In this document: in pieces, positions 52,224 to 62,285 of the stretch
How positions within the stretch are numbered: the first letter of the stretch is position 1
Layout: each line of letters opens with the position of its first letter
Origin: Caulobacter segnis
GTDB taxonomy: Bacteria > Pseudomonadota > Alphaproteobacteria > Caulobacterales > Caulobacteraceae
Assembly (NCBI RefSeq): GCF_019931575.1
Contig: NZ_CP082923.1
Coordinates: 1,984,001 to 2,048,000, forward strand
DNA length: 64,000 nucleotides
Reading direction: 5' to 3'
Translations under genes and position numbers: made by a program
The notes under the pieces: generated by a model
Databases searched by the model: none
Told to the model about the DNA's origin: nothing
What the model saw: the letters and a program-made list of their open reading frames with translations, nothing else

Positions 52224-53975
52224 ATGACCCAGGCCGCCCCCAAGCTCGCGCCGTGGCCCGCGATGTCCGTCCAGCAAGCCTATGCGCTGATCACCGCGCC
52301 CGGCACACCCGGCGAGATGGAGGAGGTGGAGATCCGGGGGGTGAAGACCCGCACCTGGAAGAACGCCCCGCCCACCTTGCGCGACACCGTCGCCTTCGGC
52401 CGCGCCCATGGCGACAAGACCTTCCTGGTCCACGAGGACGAGCGGGTCAGCTTCGAGGCCTTCTACCGCGCCGTGACCCATATGGCGGCTGAACTGGAAG
52501 CCTTCGGCGTCCAGAAGGGCGACCGGGTCGCCATCGTGATGCGCAACCTGCCGGAATGGCCGGTGGCCTTCTACGGCGCGCTGTCGCTGGGGGCGATCGT
52601 CACGCCGCTGAACGCCTGGTGGACCGGGGCGGAGCTGGAATACGGGCTGGTCGATTCCGGGGCCAAGGTCGCCATCGTCGACGTCGAGCGCTACGAGCGC
52701 CTGACCGAACATCTCCATAACTGCCCGGACTTGCAGCGGGTCTATGTCAGCCGCTCGCCCGAGGAGATCTCCCATCCGTACGTGATCCATCTGGAGAGCG
52801 TGATCGGCGGGGCCAACGACTGGGCCAAGCTGGAGGAGAAGCCGCTGCCGACCGTGGCCATCGCCCCGGACGACGACGCGACGATCTTCTACACGTCGGG
52901 CACCACGGGTAAGCCGAAGGGCGCCATCGGCACCCACCGCAACATCAACAGCAACATCTTCGCCGCCGCCGCCGCCGGCGCGCGCAGCTTCCTGCGACGG
53001 GGCGAGGCGCCGCCCCAGCCCGATCCCAGCCTGCCGCAGAAGGGCTCGCTGATCTCGGTGCCATTCTTCCACGCCACCGGTTGTTTCGCCGTGTTGAACC
53101 CCTCGCTGTTCGCCGGCGCCAAGCTGGCCATGATCCGCAAGTGGGATCCGGACAAGGCGATGCAGCTGATCCAGGACGAGCGCCTGACCCAGATGGGCGG
53201 CGTGCCGACCATCGCCTGGCAGATCATCGAGCATCCCAACCGCGAGAAGTACGACCTGTCGTCGATCGAAGCCGTGGCCTATGGCGGCGCGCCGTCGGCG
53301 CCGGAGTTGGTCCGCAAGATCAAGGAGGTCTGGCCCAAGTCCTCGCCCGGCAACGGCTGGGGCATGACCGAGACCTCGGCCACGGCCACCTCGAACTCGG
53401 CCGAGGACTACGAGAACCGTCCCGACAGCTGCGGTCCCGCCGTGCCGGTCACCGACCTGAAGATCATGACCGTCGAGGCGCCGTACCGCGAACTGCCGAT
53501 CGGCGACGTTGGCGAGCTGTGGTGCAAGGGCCCGCAGGTCGTGCGCGGCTACTGGAACAAGCCCGAGGCCACCGCCCAGACCTTCATCGACGGCTGGGTG
53601 CGTACGGGCGACCTGGCGCGCCTGGACGCCGAGGGCTTCTGCTTCATCATCGACCGCGCCAAGGACATGCTGATCCGGGGCGGTGAGAACATCTACTGCA
53701 TCGAGGTCGAGAACTGCCTCTACGACCACCCGGCGGTGATGGACGCGGCCCTGGTCGGCATCCCCCACAAGACCCTCGGCGAGGAGCCGGCCGCCGTGGT
53801 CACCCTGAAGCCGGGCGCCGAGGCCAGCGAAGCCGAACTGCGCGCCTTCGTCGCCGATCGCCTGGCGGCCTTCAAGGTGCCGGTGAAGGTGGTGTTCTGG
53901 CACGAGACCTTGCCGCGCAACGCCAATGGCAAGATCATGAAGAACGAACTGAAGAAGGTGTTCGTCGAGGGCTGA
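52224..53975 (+). CDS. fatty-acyl-CoA ligase (class I adenylate-forming)
   Basis: This 583-residue protein has the AMP-binding signature IFYTSGTTGKPKGA, the GWGMTET core, GWVRTGDLARLD, the hinge DMLIRGGENIY and the C-terminal catalytic Lys in NANGKIMKNELK. It activates a carboxylic acid as AMP then CoA ester, probably a medium- or long-chain acid. GGGAGA precedes ATG 52224. A strong terminator follows. Confidence 0.87.
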   Translation: MTQAAPKLAPWPAMSVQQAYALITAPGTPGEMEEVEIRGVKTRTWKNAPPTLRDTVAFGRAHGDKTFLVHEDERVSFEAFYRAVTHMAAELEAFGVQKGDRVAIVMRNLPEWPVAFYGALSLGAIVTPLNAWWTGAELEYGLVDSGAKVAIVDVERYERLTEHLHNCPDLQRVYVSRSPEEISHPYVIHLESVIGGANDWAKLEEKPLPTVAIAPDDDATIFYTSGTTGKPKGAIGTHRNINSNIFAAAAAGARSFLRRGEAPPQPDPSLPQKGSLISVPFFHATGCFAVLNPSLFAGAKLAMIRKWDPDKAMQLIQDERLTQMGGVPTIAWQIIEHPNREKYDLSSIEAVAYGGAPSAPELVRKIKEVWPKSSPGNGWGMTETSATATSNSAEDYENRPDSCGPAVPVTDLKIMTVEAPYRELPIGDVGELWCKGPQVVRGYWNKPEATAQTFIDGWVRTGDLARLDAEGFCFIIDRAKDMLIRGGENIYCIEVENCLYDHPAVMDAALVGIPHKTLGEEPAAVVTLKPGAEASEAELRAFVADRLAAFKVPVKVVFWHETLPRNANGKIMKNELKKVFVEG

Positions 53976-54000
53976 CGCCTTCGCGACCGGACAAGAGGCA

Positions 54001-54031
54001 AGGGCCCGCATCGCGTGATGCGGGCCCTTTT
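54001..54031. terminator. Rho-independent terminator
   Basis: AGGGCCCGCATC (54001-54012) pairs perfectly with GATGCGGGCCCT (54017-54028), followed by TTTT. It separates two convergent genes and can act in both directions. Confidence 0.92.
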
Positions 54032-54033
54032 CG

Positions 54034-55434
54034 CTAGGCGCTGACCGGCGGCTGGCGATGAGCCCACGGCTGGGCCTCTTCCAGCTGGTAGGCCAGCTGG
54101 AACAGCAGGGCCTCGCCGCCCGCGCGGCCGGACAGCTGAACGCCTACCGGCAGCCCGTCCGGGGTCCAGTGCAGCGGCACGCTCATGGACGGCGCGCCGG
54201 CGACGTTCTGGACCGGTGTGTAGCCGACATAGCTGTTCAGTCGCGCCTGCAGCTCCGGGAACGGCACCCACCCCGCGACATGGCCCAGAGCGACCGGCGG
54301 CTGGCCCAGCACCGGCGACAGGATGACGTCGTAGGTCGTCAGCCACGTGTCGTAGGTCTTCATGTCGTCGTTCAAGCGGGCGAGGGCGCCGGGCAGGACG
54401 TCCGGCGGCAGCTGACCGACCAGCTCGGCCATGGCCAGGCTGAAGGGCTCCAGCACCTCGGCGTCGGGCTTGCGGCCCAGGGCCTGGCCGATGGCGGCGA
54501 CCAGCTCGGCCGCGCCGCTGGCCCACAGCACCGTGAAGTCGAAGCCGAAGCGGGCGCCGTCCATCGGCAAGGCCGTCGGTTCGACCGCGTGGCCCAGGCT
54601 CTCCAGCAGCCTGGCGGCGTTCTCGACGGCGGCGCGCACCTCCGGATCGGGCGCCTGACCGCCGCCGGTGTTCATGACGAGGCCGATCTTCAAGGACCTG
54701 TTCAGCGGCTCGGAGACCATGCCGACCGGCTTGAACGGCGCGTCGGCGTCGGTGCGCTCGGTGGCCGCGAAGATGGCCGCGGAGTCGCGGACGCTGCGCG
54801 ACACCACGTGCGAGACCGAAAGGTCTATGGCCCAGGTGCTGGGACGGTTCGGCAGCATGCGGCCGCGCGAGGGCTTGAGGCCGAAGAGGCCGCAGTTCGA
54901 CGACGGGATGCGAATGGAGCCGCCGCCGTCGCTGGCGTGGGCGACCGGGACCATGCCGGACGCCACGGCCGCGGCCGCGCCGCCGGACGAGCCGCCCGAG
55001 GAGCGGTCGAGGTTCCAGGGATTGTGGGTCGGCGGGAAGCCCATCGGCTCGGTGGTGGGCAGGAAGCCGTATTCCGGCGTCGCGGACTTGCCGATCGTCA
55101 CCAGGCCGGCGGCGTCGAAGGCGTCGATATAGGGCGTCTGCTCGGTGTCAGGGGCGGCCCCCAGCATGCCGCGTGAGCCGTAGTAGGTGGGCAGGCCCTT
55201 GTAGGGATCCAGGTCCTTGACCAGGAACGGGACGCCGGCGAACGGGCCCGAGAGGCGACCCGTCCTGGCCTTGTCCAGCGCGCGATCATAGTCGGTGGTG
55301 ACGATCGCGCCGATCCTGGGCTCCAGGGCCTGCGCCTTGCGGATGGCGTCCTCGACGACCTCGACGGCGCTGACCTCCTTGCGACGGATGCGGGCGGCAA
55401 GTTCGGTGGCGTCGGGCGTCCAGGGTGTGGTCAT
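54034..55434 (-). CDS. amidase-signature family protein
   Basis: This 466-residue enzyme has the Ser-cisSer-Lys triad: Lys in FLVKD, the cis-Ser and nucleophile region in SSGGSSGGAAAAVASG and DGGGSIRIP. It hydrolyses an amide. It is shorter than GatA and lacks a gat operon context, so a catabolic amidase is likely. ATG 55434. Confidence 0.85.
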   Translation of the reverse strand: MTTPWTPDATELAARIRRKEVSAVEVVEDAIRKAQALEPRIGAIVTTDYDRALDKARTGRLSGPFAGVPFLVKDLDPYKGLPTYYGSRGMLGAAPDTEQTPYIDAFDAAGLVTIGKSATPEYGFLPTTEPMGFPPTHNPWNLDRSSGGSSGGAAAAVASGMVPVAHASDGGGSIRIPSSNCGLFGLKPSRGRMLPNRPSTWAIDLSVSHVVSRSVRDSAAIFAATERTDADAPFKPVGMVSEPLNRSLKIGLVMNTGGGQAPDPEVRAAVENAARLLESLGHAVEPTALPMDGARFGFDFTVLWASGAAELVAAIGQALGRKPDAEVLEPFSLAMAELVGQLPPDVLPGALARLNDDMKTYDTWLTTYDVILSPVLGQPPVALGHVAGWVPFPELQARLNSYVGYTPVQNVAGAPSMSVPLHWTPDGLPVGVQLSGRAGGEALLFQLAYQLEEAQPWAHRQPPVSA

Positions 55435-55552
55435 TCATCTCTTCCCTTGGGCCGGCGTCTGGCGCGCCGGTGATCGATGTTCAGTTGAACCCGAAGAGAC
55501 CTGGGCCGCAACCCCATGCTAGAGGGCGGAGCAAGGGTTTCGAGGAGGCCGC

Positions 55553-56296
55553 GTGGCCAGGAAACGGATCGATCAACTGCTCGTCGAGCGAGGCGTCTTC
55601 GACAGCCGCGCCAAGGCCCGCGCGGCCGTGGAGGCGGGGCTTGTCGTGGTCGCCGGCAAGGTGATCGCCAAGCCCGCCGAGGCGGTCGACGTGGACGCCG
55701 AGATCGTCGCCCAGGCCGCTCATCCGTGGGTGGGCCGGGGCGCGCTGAAGCTGGTGCATGCCCTCGACCTCTGGCCGGTCGGGGTCGAGGGACGCGTGGC
55801 GATCGACGTGGGCGCGTCCACGGGCGGCTTCACCGAGGTGATGCTGTCGCGCGGCGCGGCGAAGGTGTTCGCGGTCGATGTCGGCCGCGATCAGCTGCAC
55901 GTCCGGCTGAAGACCGATCCGCGCGTGGTCGACCTGTCCGGCGTCGACGCCCGGGCGCTGGACGTGGCCCTGATCCCGACGCGGCCCCAGTTGGTCGTCA
56001 GCGACGTCAGCTTCATCTCACTGACCAAGGCCCTGCCGGCGGCGCTGGATTTGGCGGAGTTGGGAGCCGACCTCGTCGCGCTGATCAAGCCGCAGTTCGA
56101 GGCTGGCCGCGAGCACATCGGCAAGGGCGGTCTGCTGAAGGATCCCGAGGTCATCGCCCGGGTCGAGCGCGAGATCGTCGACTTCCTGGAAGCGTCCGGC
56201 TGGTCGGTGCGGGGCTTGGCCGAAAGCCCGATCACCGGCGGCGAGGGCCAGGTCGAGCGGCTGGTCTGGGCGCAAAAGAAATCGGCCGCCCGCTAG
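55553..56296 (+). CDS. tlyA: TlyA-family rRNA (cytidine-2'-O)-methyltransferase
   Basis: This 247-residue protein has an N-terminal S4 RNA-binding domain (RIDQLLVERGVFDSRAKAR) and an FtsJ-type SAM domain (AIDVGASTGGFTEVML). TlyA methylates C1409/C1920 in 16S/23S rRNA. The start is GTG 55553 with GAGGAGG upstream. Confidence 0.88.
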   Translation: MARKRIDQLLVERGVFDSRAKARAAVEAGLVVVAGKVIAKPAEAVDVDAEIVAQAAHPWVGRGALKLVHALDLWPVGVEGRVAIDVGASTGGFTEVMLSRGAAKVFAVDVGRDQLHVRLKTDPRVVDLSGVDARALDVALIPTRPQLVVSDVSFISLTKALPAALDLAELGADLVALIKPQFEAGREHIGKGGLLKDPEVIARVEREIVDFLEASGWSVRGLAESPITGGEGQVERLVWAQKKSAAR

Positions 56297-56332
56297 GGAC
56301 GGCCGATCGTCTACCACAAGGTGCTTCGAAAC

Positions 56333-56941
56333 TTAGTCGACGACCTGGTACTTGCCATTGGCGTCCGGGCAGACGCGCACGAAGCGCTTCTGGACGCGAC
56401 CGTCCGGCAGGTAGATCGGGCTTTCGGCCAGGGTGCAGCCGTTGACATCGGCCTGGCCGGCGCGATCGGCCACGCGGTAACCTTCGCGACGCTCGTAGGT
56501 GTGTTCGTAGTAGCTGTCGCGATCGGCGTCTCGGCGGGCGTCTTCGTACGAGCTGGAGCGATAGTCGCGATCGACGCTGTCGTTGTAGGCCGACGGCGGC
56601 GGGGGAGGCGGCGGGGGCGGCGCGCGACCGGGTGTGCAGGCGGCCGAGTTCTTGCCGATGCTCGAGCCGATCACCGCGCCCAGCAGGCCGCCCAGGACCG
56701 CACCCTCGGTGCGGGCGCCGTTGGCGGCGACGCCGCTGCCGATCGCCGCGCCGATACCGGCGCCGGCCAGGCCGCCGCCCGTGCCGCGCTGCGTCGTCGA
56801 GCGCTGGCAGGGGTCGTAGTAGTAGCCCTGACGATCGTAGGCGCCGCTGTAGCTGGAAGAGCCATAGGCCTGGGCCGAGGCCAGGGTCGGCGACAGCACG
56901 CCGCAGACGAGGGCGGCGGTGACGCCCAGCACGGTCTTCAT
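56333..56941 (-). CDS. exported glycine-zipper protein
   Basis: This 202-residue exported protein has a signal peptide (to about residue 23, ASAQA), a glycine-zipper pair (GGLAGAGIGAAIGSGVA, GGLLGAVIGSSIG), a proline run (APPPPPPPPP) and an acidic Tyr/Arg tail, ending in a folded domain with RFVRVCPDANGKYQVVD. Glycine zippers of this kind insert in the outer membrane or envelope. ATG 56941 is chosen with AGGA eight bases upstream; ATG 56977 adds 12 residues. Confidence 0.75.
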   Translation of the reverse strand: MKTVLGVTAALVCGVLSPTLASAQAYGSSSYSGAYDRQGYYYDPCQRSTTQRGTGGGLAGAGIGAAIGSGVAANGARTEGAVLGGLLGAVIGSSIGKNSAACTPGRAPPPPPPPPPSAYNDSVDRDYRSSSYEDARRDADRDSYYEHTYERREGYRVADRAGQADVNGCTLAESPIYLPDGRVQKRFVRVCPDANGKYQVVD

Positions 56942-57136
56942 CTTGGTGATCCTGCTCTTGGTGGCGGTCATGGTCATGAGAGAGCTTGTCTTTTTAGGGG
57001 CGGCCTTCGCCGCCACGCCCATCCGTGGATCTAGGAATGGCGCAGCCAACATGAATGGCGGCTGACCGAGATATTCAGCTTCGATCGCCCGCATAGAATT
57101 TCCTCGGGCGCGCCGTTTTTGGGGTATGGACGGCCG

Positions 57137-58384
57137 ATGCAAGAACTGACGATCAACGCGGTCGGCGCTCAGGGCGACGGTCTCTCCCGCCTCGGCGACG
57201 GCAAGCCGGCCTTCGTGCCTCTCACCCTGCCCGGCGAGACGGTGCTGGCGCATATGGATGGCGCGCGCGCCGAGATCGCCGAGATCCTGACCGCCAGTCC
57301 CGACCGGGTCGAGCCGGTCTGCAGGCATTTCGGCGCGTGTGGCGGCTGCGCCCTGCAGCACTGGGCCGCCGAGCCCTATCGCGCCTGGAAGGCCGAGCAG
57401 ATCCGCATCCAGCTGTCGATGGAGGGCCTGGAGACCGAGATTCTACCGACCTTCGCCGCGCCGCCGGCTTCGCGCCGCCGCGTGGCGCTGCACGCTCGCA
57501 AGGGCGGCAAGGGGCAGGGCGCGCGCCTGGGCTTCAAGGAGCGTCGCTCCTGGAACCTCGTGCCGATCGAGGAATGTCCCGTCACCGATCCGCGTCTGGT
57601 GGCGGCCTTTCCCGCGCTGGCCCGGCTGGCCGAGCCGTTCCTGGAGCATCCGAAGTCGGCGCCGACCCTGCATGTCACCATGACCGGCACGGGCCTGGAC
57701 ATCGACGTCACCGGCGTCGAGCGCAAGAGCGGCGGTCTGTCGGCCGACGCCCGCATGCGCGCCGCCATGGCGGCCAGCGAAGGCGACTTCGCGCGCGTCA
57801 CCCTGGCCGGTGAGATCGTCTACGGCGCGCGCCAGCCGCTGGTGAAGCTGGGCCCGGCTGTCGTCGCCCTGCCGCCGGGCGCCTTCCTGCAGGCCGTGCC
57901 GGCCGCCGAGCGGGCCATGGTCGACTTCGCCGTCGCCGAAGCGCAGGGCGCGAGCCGGATCGCTGATCTCTATTGCGGCGTCGGCACCTTCACCTTCCGC
58001 CTGGCCGAGGTCGGTTCGGTCCACGCCGCCGAGATGAACCCCCAGGCCATCGCCGCCCTGAAGGCCGCGATCGGCGCGACGCCCGGCCTCAAGCCGATCA
58101 CCGCCGAGGCCCGCGACCTGGTCAAGCGTCCGGTGCTGAGCACTGAGCTGGCCAAGACCGACGTCGTGGTCATCGACCCGCCCCGCGCCGGCGCCGCCGA
58201 GCAGACGGTCGAAATCGCCAAGTCCAAGGTCGCCAAGGTCGTCGGCGTATCCTGCAACCCCGGCACCTTCGCCAAGGACGCCCGCGCCCTGGTCGACGCC
58301 GGCTTCCGGCTGGAGAAGGTGCTGCCCGTGGACCAGTTCGTCTGGTCGCCCCATATTGAACTGGTCGGTGTCTTCACGCGATGA
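57137..58384 (+). CDS. RlmD/RumA-type 23S rRNA (uracil-C5)-methyltransferase
   Basis: This 415-residue enzyme has an N-terminal TRAM-like segment, Fe-S cysteines 62, 68 and 71 (CRHFGACGGC) plus a later Cys in EECPVTD, the SAM motif DLYCGVGTFTF, the VIDPPRAGA block and the catalytic Cys in VSCNPGTFAKD. It makes m5U in 23S rRNA. ATG 57137. Confidence 0.88.
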   Translation: MQELTINAVGAQGDGLSRLGDGKPAFVPLTLPGETVLAHMDGARAEIAEILTASPDRVEPVCRHFGACGGCALQHWAAEPYRAWKAEQIRIQLSMEGLETEILPTFAAPPASRRRVALHARKGGKGQGARLGFKERRSWNLVPIEECPVTDPRLVAAFPALARLAEPFLEHPKSAPTLHVTMTGTGLDIDVTGVERKSGGLSADARMRAAMAASEGDFARVTLAGEIVYGARQPLVKLGPAVVALPPGAFLQAVPAAERAMVDFAVAEAQGASRIADLYCGVGTFTFRLAEVGSVHAAEMNPQAIAALKAAIGATPGLKPITAEARDLVKRPVLSTELAKTDVVVIDPPRAGAAEQTVEIAKSKVAKVVGVSCNPGTFAKDARALVDAGFRLEKVLPVDQFVWSPHIELVGVFTR

Positions 58385-58391
58385 GGCCAGG

Positions 58392-59449
58392 ATGGACGAG
58401 CGACGCACGAGGACGGCCTTCGCGCTCGACGCCGTAGGCCAGCGGGCCAGGGCCGCGGTGAAGGCGGCGTGGTGGACGGCCACCGGTTCGCTGGCGCGGT
58501 CCCTGACCCAGCCCGCCAAGGGGGAGCAGGCGCGCAGCTTCTCGCCCCGCTCCGCGCCGACGGTGAAGGCCAGCCTGCGCCGCGCCTATCTGGAGGCCTT
58601 CGAGAAGGACGCGCGCGACGTGGCGGCGGGACTCTATCCCGCCGTCGAGGAGGGCTTGGTCCGTCCCTCGGCTGCCGTGCGCGAAGCCGCCGACTTCATC
58701 GCCGACGCCTTCGAGGTCGACCAGCGCCGTCGGCGGGGCGACGGCGTCGAGGTGCGCGGCGAGGTCAATGGCCAAGCTTATCCAAGCTATTATCGCCAGA
58801 ACTTCCACTTCCAGTCTGGCGGCTGGTTCACGCCGGAAAGCGCCCGCCGCTACGACGCCCAGGTCGAGGCGCTGTTCTCCGGCACGGCCGGGGCGATGCG
58901 CCGCCGCGGCCTGTCGCTGCTGGCGAGGCATTGGCGTGGCCGCGACCATCGCGACGCCAGGATCCTCGACGTGGCCTGTGGTTCGGGCGCGTTCCTCAAG
59001 GACCTGAAGGCGGCGTTCCCGCGCGCGGCGATCGCCGGCCTGGACCTCTCCGAGCCCTATCTGGCGCGGGCGCGCAAACAGGCTGGCGCCGGCGGGATCA
59101 AGGCCAATGCCGAGGCCTTGCCGTTCGCGGATTCGTCATTGGATGCGGTGACTTGCGTCTATCTCCTCCACGAACTTCCGCCGCGCGTCCGGCCCGTGGT
59201 GGCCGCCAGTTTGGCGCGGGTTCTCAAGCCTGGCGGCGTGCTGGTCGTGGTCGACTCGATCCAGCCGACCGACGCGCCGGACCTGGCCCGATTGCTGGAG
59301 GCCTTCCCGGTCTATTTCCACGAGCCATATACGGCAGCTACGCCGAGACCGATCTGCCGGCCCTGTTCGCCGGCGCGGGGCTGCGGCTGATCGGCGAGGA
59401 TCGCGCCTTCCTGACCAAGGCCTTGCTGCTGGAGAAACCCGTCGGCTAA
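58392..59449 (+). pseudogene. SAM-dependent methyltransferase with an apparent -1 frameshift near 59327
   Basis: The reading frame from ATG 58392 is a class I methyltransferase (motif I ILDVACGSGAFLKDL; conserved LHELPPRVR). At about 59325-59332 the frame breaks: GAG-CCA-TAT leads to TAATPRP, whereas the adjacent frame continues sensibly (GSYAETDLPALFAGAGLRLIGEDR split at its middle) to a stop at 59449. Adding one base to CCATATACGG would join HEPYY-GSYAETD. Either a true one-base deletion or a sequence error. Length would be about 352 residues if repaired. Confidence 0.75.
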
Positions 59450-59455
59450 GCAAGG

Positions 59456-60478
59456 GTGGGGATCGAGGGCGGCGGTTTGCAGGCGTATCAGGCGGGACGA
59501 CGGTACGAGACGCTGGACGGCCTGCGCGGCGTCGCGGCGATCGGCGTCATGCTCTACCACATCGGCAGCTGGACCGGCCGCGCCTGGCTGATCCCGCACG
59601 GCTACCTGGCCGTCGACTTCTTCTTCTGTCTGTCGGGGTTCGTCCTGGCCCACGCCTATGGGCGGCGCGAGATCGACTGGCTGGGCTTCATGCGCCAGCG
59701 ACTGATCCGGCTGTGGCCGCTGATCGCGCTGACCATGCTGGCCGGCGCGACGGTGATCATCGAGCATCGCGAGCGCGTGCCGGGGTGGCTGGGCTTGGGG
59801 CTCCTGATGATCCCGCGCGTCTGGGTCGACGGCAGCGGTTTCTCGCCGCTTTTCCCTTTGAATCCGCCGGCCTGGTCGCTGTTCTTCGAGTTGGTCGTCG
59901 GTGCGGCCTGGTTCCCGATCCGGCGGCTGGGCGTGATGGGCCATGTGCTGATGCTCGTGCTGCTGGTCCCGGTCATGGCCTATGTCGCGCATGGCATGGG
60001 CGGGGTGCTGACCGGCTGGGATCGCGGGACCTTCGTGATCAGCTTCCTGAGGACGATCTTCGCCTTCCTGCTGGGTTGGGGCTGCTATCGCGTCCAGGCG
60101 TTCACCGACCTGACGGTCCCCGCCTGGGTCCTGGCGGCCGTCCTGTTCGCCATCTTGGCTTTCCCGTGGACGTCGTTGAATTGGCTCTATGATTTCATCT
60201 GCGTGAGCGTGGTCTTTCCGCTGATGGTGCTGGCCGGGCGGCGCGATCCCGACGGCGTCCAGGGCGTGTTGTGCCGCGTCTCCGGCGCGATCTCGTATCC
60301 GCTGTACGCCCTGCACTGGCTGGGCTGGGAGCTGATGCTGAGGCTGTTTCGGGCGATCGGCGGCAAGGGCTATCCGATCGGCTTCGTCCTGGTCGCGATC
60401 CCGGTCGTCGTGCTCTTCGCCTGGACGGTGCTGAAGCTCTATGACGAGCCGGTCCGCCGCCGCCTGCGAGCGCTCTAA
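59456..60478 (+). CDS. membrane acyltransferase, OafA/acyltransferase-3 family
   Basis: This 340-residue polytopic protein has LDGLRGVAAIGVMLYHIG, the histidine-carrying N-terminus typical of acyltransferase-3 enzymes, FCLSGFVLA, a following WSLFFEL and a total of about ten transmembrane helices. It transfers acyl groups to carbohydrates or lipids. GTG 59456 gives the listed length; TTG 59476 is an alternative. Confidence 0.8.
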   Translation: MGIEGGGLQAYQAGRRYETLDGLRGVAAIGVMLYHIGSWTGRAWLIPHGYLAVDFFFCLSGFVLAHAYGRREIDWLGFMRQRLIRLWPLIALTMLAGATVIIEHRERVPGWLGLGLLMIPRVWVDGSGFSPLFPLNPPAWSLFFELVVGAAWFPIRRLGVMGHVLMLVLLVPVMAYVAHGMGGVLTGWDRGTFVISFLRTIFAFLLGWGCYRVQAFTDLTVPAWVLAAVLFAILAFPWTSLNWLYDFICVSVVFPLMVLAGRRDPDGVQGVLCRVSGAISYPLYALHWLGWELMLRLFRAIGGKGYPIGFVLVAIPVVVLFAWTVLKLYDEPVRRRLRAL

Positions 60479-60547
60479 AAAATCCTCGGCCCGATGTCGG
60501 ATGCGGGCATAGTTCACCGTCCTTGGAACGGAGAAAGAGGATCGCCC

Positions 60548-60931
60548 ATGCTCTACGCCATACTCTGCTACAACGACGAGGACGTGATCTGCGGCTGGTC
60601 CAAGGAGCACGAGGACGGCGTCATGGAGAAGCTGGGCGTCGTCCAGGAGAGGTTGGCCAAGGAGGGGCGCCTGGGCCCGGTCGCCCGCCTGATGCCGACC
60701 ACGGCCGCCACGACCCTGCGCAAGGATCGCGAGCCGCCGCTGGTGCTGGACGGGCCGTTCGCCGAGACCAAGGAGCAGTTGCTGGGCTTCTACGTCGTCG
60801 ACTGCGAGTCGCTGGACGGCGCGCTCGACATCGCCAAGGACCTGGGCAAGGCCAATCCTGGCGGCTCGTACGAGATCCGGCCGATCGCGCTGTTCATGCC
60901 CGGCGAGCCCAAGGAGGCCGTCGGCGCGTGA
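60548..60931 (+). CDS. YCII-related DGPF-domain protein
   Basis: This 127-residue protein has the DGPF motif (VLDGPFAETKEQLLGFYVVD) and YCII-type fold. Such genes are standard partners of ECF42-type sigma factors. The stop overlaps the sigma-factor start (GTGA), so they are coupled. It may relay a signal to the sigma factor or be part of its output. Confidence 0.85.
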   Translation: MLYAILCYNDEDVICGWSKEHEDGVMEKLGVVQERLAKEGRLGPVARLMPTTAATTLRKDREPPLVLDGPFAETKEQLLGFYVVDCESLDGALDIAKDLGKANPGGSYEIRPIALFMPGEPKEAVGA

Positions 60932-62187
60932 CCGATCTGGGTTGGATCGAGGGGGCGATCACCGCCGCTCGGCCACAGGCCATGGCGGCGCTGTTGCGCT
61001 ATTTCCGCGACATGGACGCGGCTGAGGAAGCGTTCCAGGACGCCTGCCTGCGCGCCCTGAAGAGTTGGCCCAAGAACGGTCCGCCCCGCGATCCGACCGC
61101 CTGGCTGATCATGGTCGGCCGCAACGCCGCCATCGACGCCGTCCGCAAGACCAGCCGCGAGACCGTCCTACCGCCCGAGGATCTGCTGTCCGACCTGGAG
61201 GACGCTGAAGCCGAGGCGGCCGAGCGGCTGGACGGTTCGCACTATCGCGACGACGTCCTGCGCTTGCTGTTCATCTGCTGCCATCCGGACCTGCCGGCGA
61301 CCCAGCAGATCGCCCTGGCTTTGCGGATCGTCTCCGGGTTGTCGGTCAAGGAGATCGCCCGCGCCTTCGTGGTCGGCGAGGCGGCGATGGAGCAGAGGAT
61401 CACCCGCGCCAAGGCCCGCATCGGCGCGGGCGACGCGCCGTTCGAGGCGCCGGGACCCATCGAGCGCGCCGAGCGCTTCGCGGCCGTGGCGGCGATGATC
61501 TACCTGGTCTTCAACGAGGGCTATTCGGCCAGCGGCAAGGCGCTCGAGGCCAAGGGCGGCCTCTGCGACGAGGCCATCCGCCTGGCGCGGTTGCTGCTGC
61601 GCCTGTTCCCGGCCGAGCCGGAGATGATGGGGCTGACGGCGCTACTTCTGCTGCAGCACGCCCGCTCGGAGGCCCGTTTCACCGCTGACGGCCAGGCGAT
61701 CCTGCTGGAGGATCAGGACAGAAGCCTCTGGAATCGCAAGATGATCGGCGAAGGGCTGGCCTTGATCGACAAGGCGCTGCTGAAGCGCGCGCCAGGGCCC
61801 TACCAAGTCCAATCCGCCATCGCGGCCATGCACGCCCGCGCCATCCGGCCAGAGGACACCGACTGGGCCGGCATCGACGCGCTCTACGCGGCGCTTGAGA
61901 TCATGCAGCCCTCGCCGGTGGTGACCCTGAACCGCGCGGTGGCGACGGCCAAGGTGCGCGGCCCCGAGGCGGCCCTGGCGATGATCGAGCCGCTGGGCGC
62001 GCGCCTGGACGGCTACTTCCACTTCCACGGCGCGCGGGGCGCCTTCCTGCTGCAGGCCGGCCACAAGGACCAGGCGCGCCAGGCCTTCGACCGGGCGATC
62101 GCGCTCGCCAACACCGCCGCCGAGGCGGCCAGTATCCGCCAGTACCTGGACCGCGTGACCGCCGAGGCGGAAAAATCCGCGAGCTAG
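60928..62187 (+). CDS. ECF42-type RNA polymerase sigma factor with C-terminal extension
   Basis: This 419-residue protein has sigma2 (FRDMDAAEEAFQDACLRALKSWP) and sigma4 domains (LSVKEIARAFVVGEAAMEQRITRAK split at its middle) followed by a long TPR-like C-terminal extension (about residues 200-419) typical of ECF42. ECF42 lacks an anti-sigma factor and is controlled through the extension and the DGPF partner. GTG 60928 follows AAGGAGG. Confidence 0.87.
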   Translation: MTDLGWIEGAITAARPQAMAALLRYFRDMDAAEEAFQDACLRALKSWPKNGPPRDPTAWLIMVGRNAAIDAVRKTSRETVLPPEDLLSDLEDAEAEAAERLDGSHYRDDVLRLLFICCHPDLPATQQIALALRIVSGLSVKEIARAFVVGEAAMEQRITRAKARIGAGDAPFEAPGPIERAERFAAVAAMIYLVFNEGYSASGKALEAKGGLCDEAIRLARLLLRLFPAEPEMMGLTALLLLQHARSEARFTADGQAILLEDQDRSLWNRKMIGEGLALIDKALLKRAPGPYQVQSAIAAMHARAIRPEDTDWAGIDALYAALEIMQPSPVVTLNRAVATAKVRGPEAALAMIEPLGARLDGYFHFHGARGAFLLQAGHKDQARQAFDRAIALANTAAEAASIRQYLDRVTAEAEKSAS

Positions 62188-62285
62188 TGTCGGACGTCGG
62201 GCGTCTCGCGCGTCCTTGCGTGGAAGCCGCGAAGGGCGGTCATTGCGTCGGGCGAAAGCCGGACAAAGGGGCAGGGAGAGAGCTC

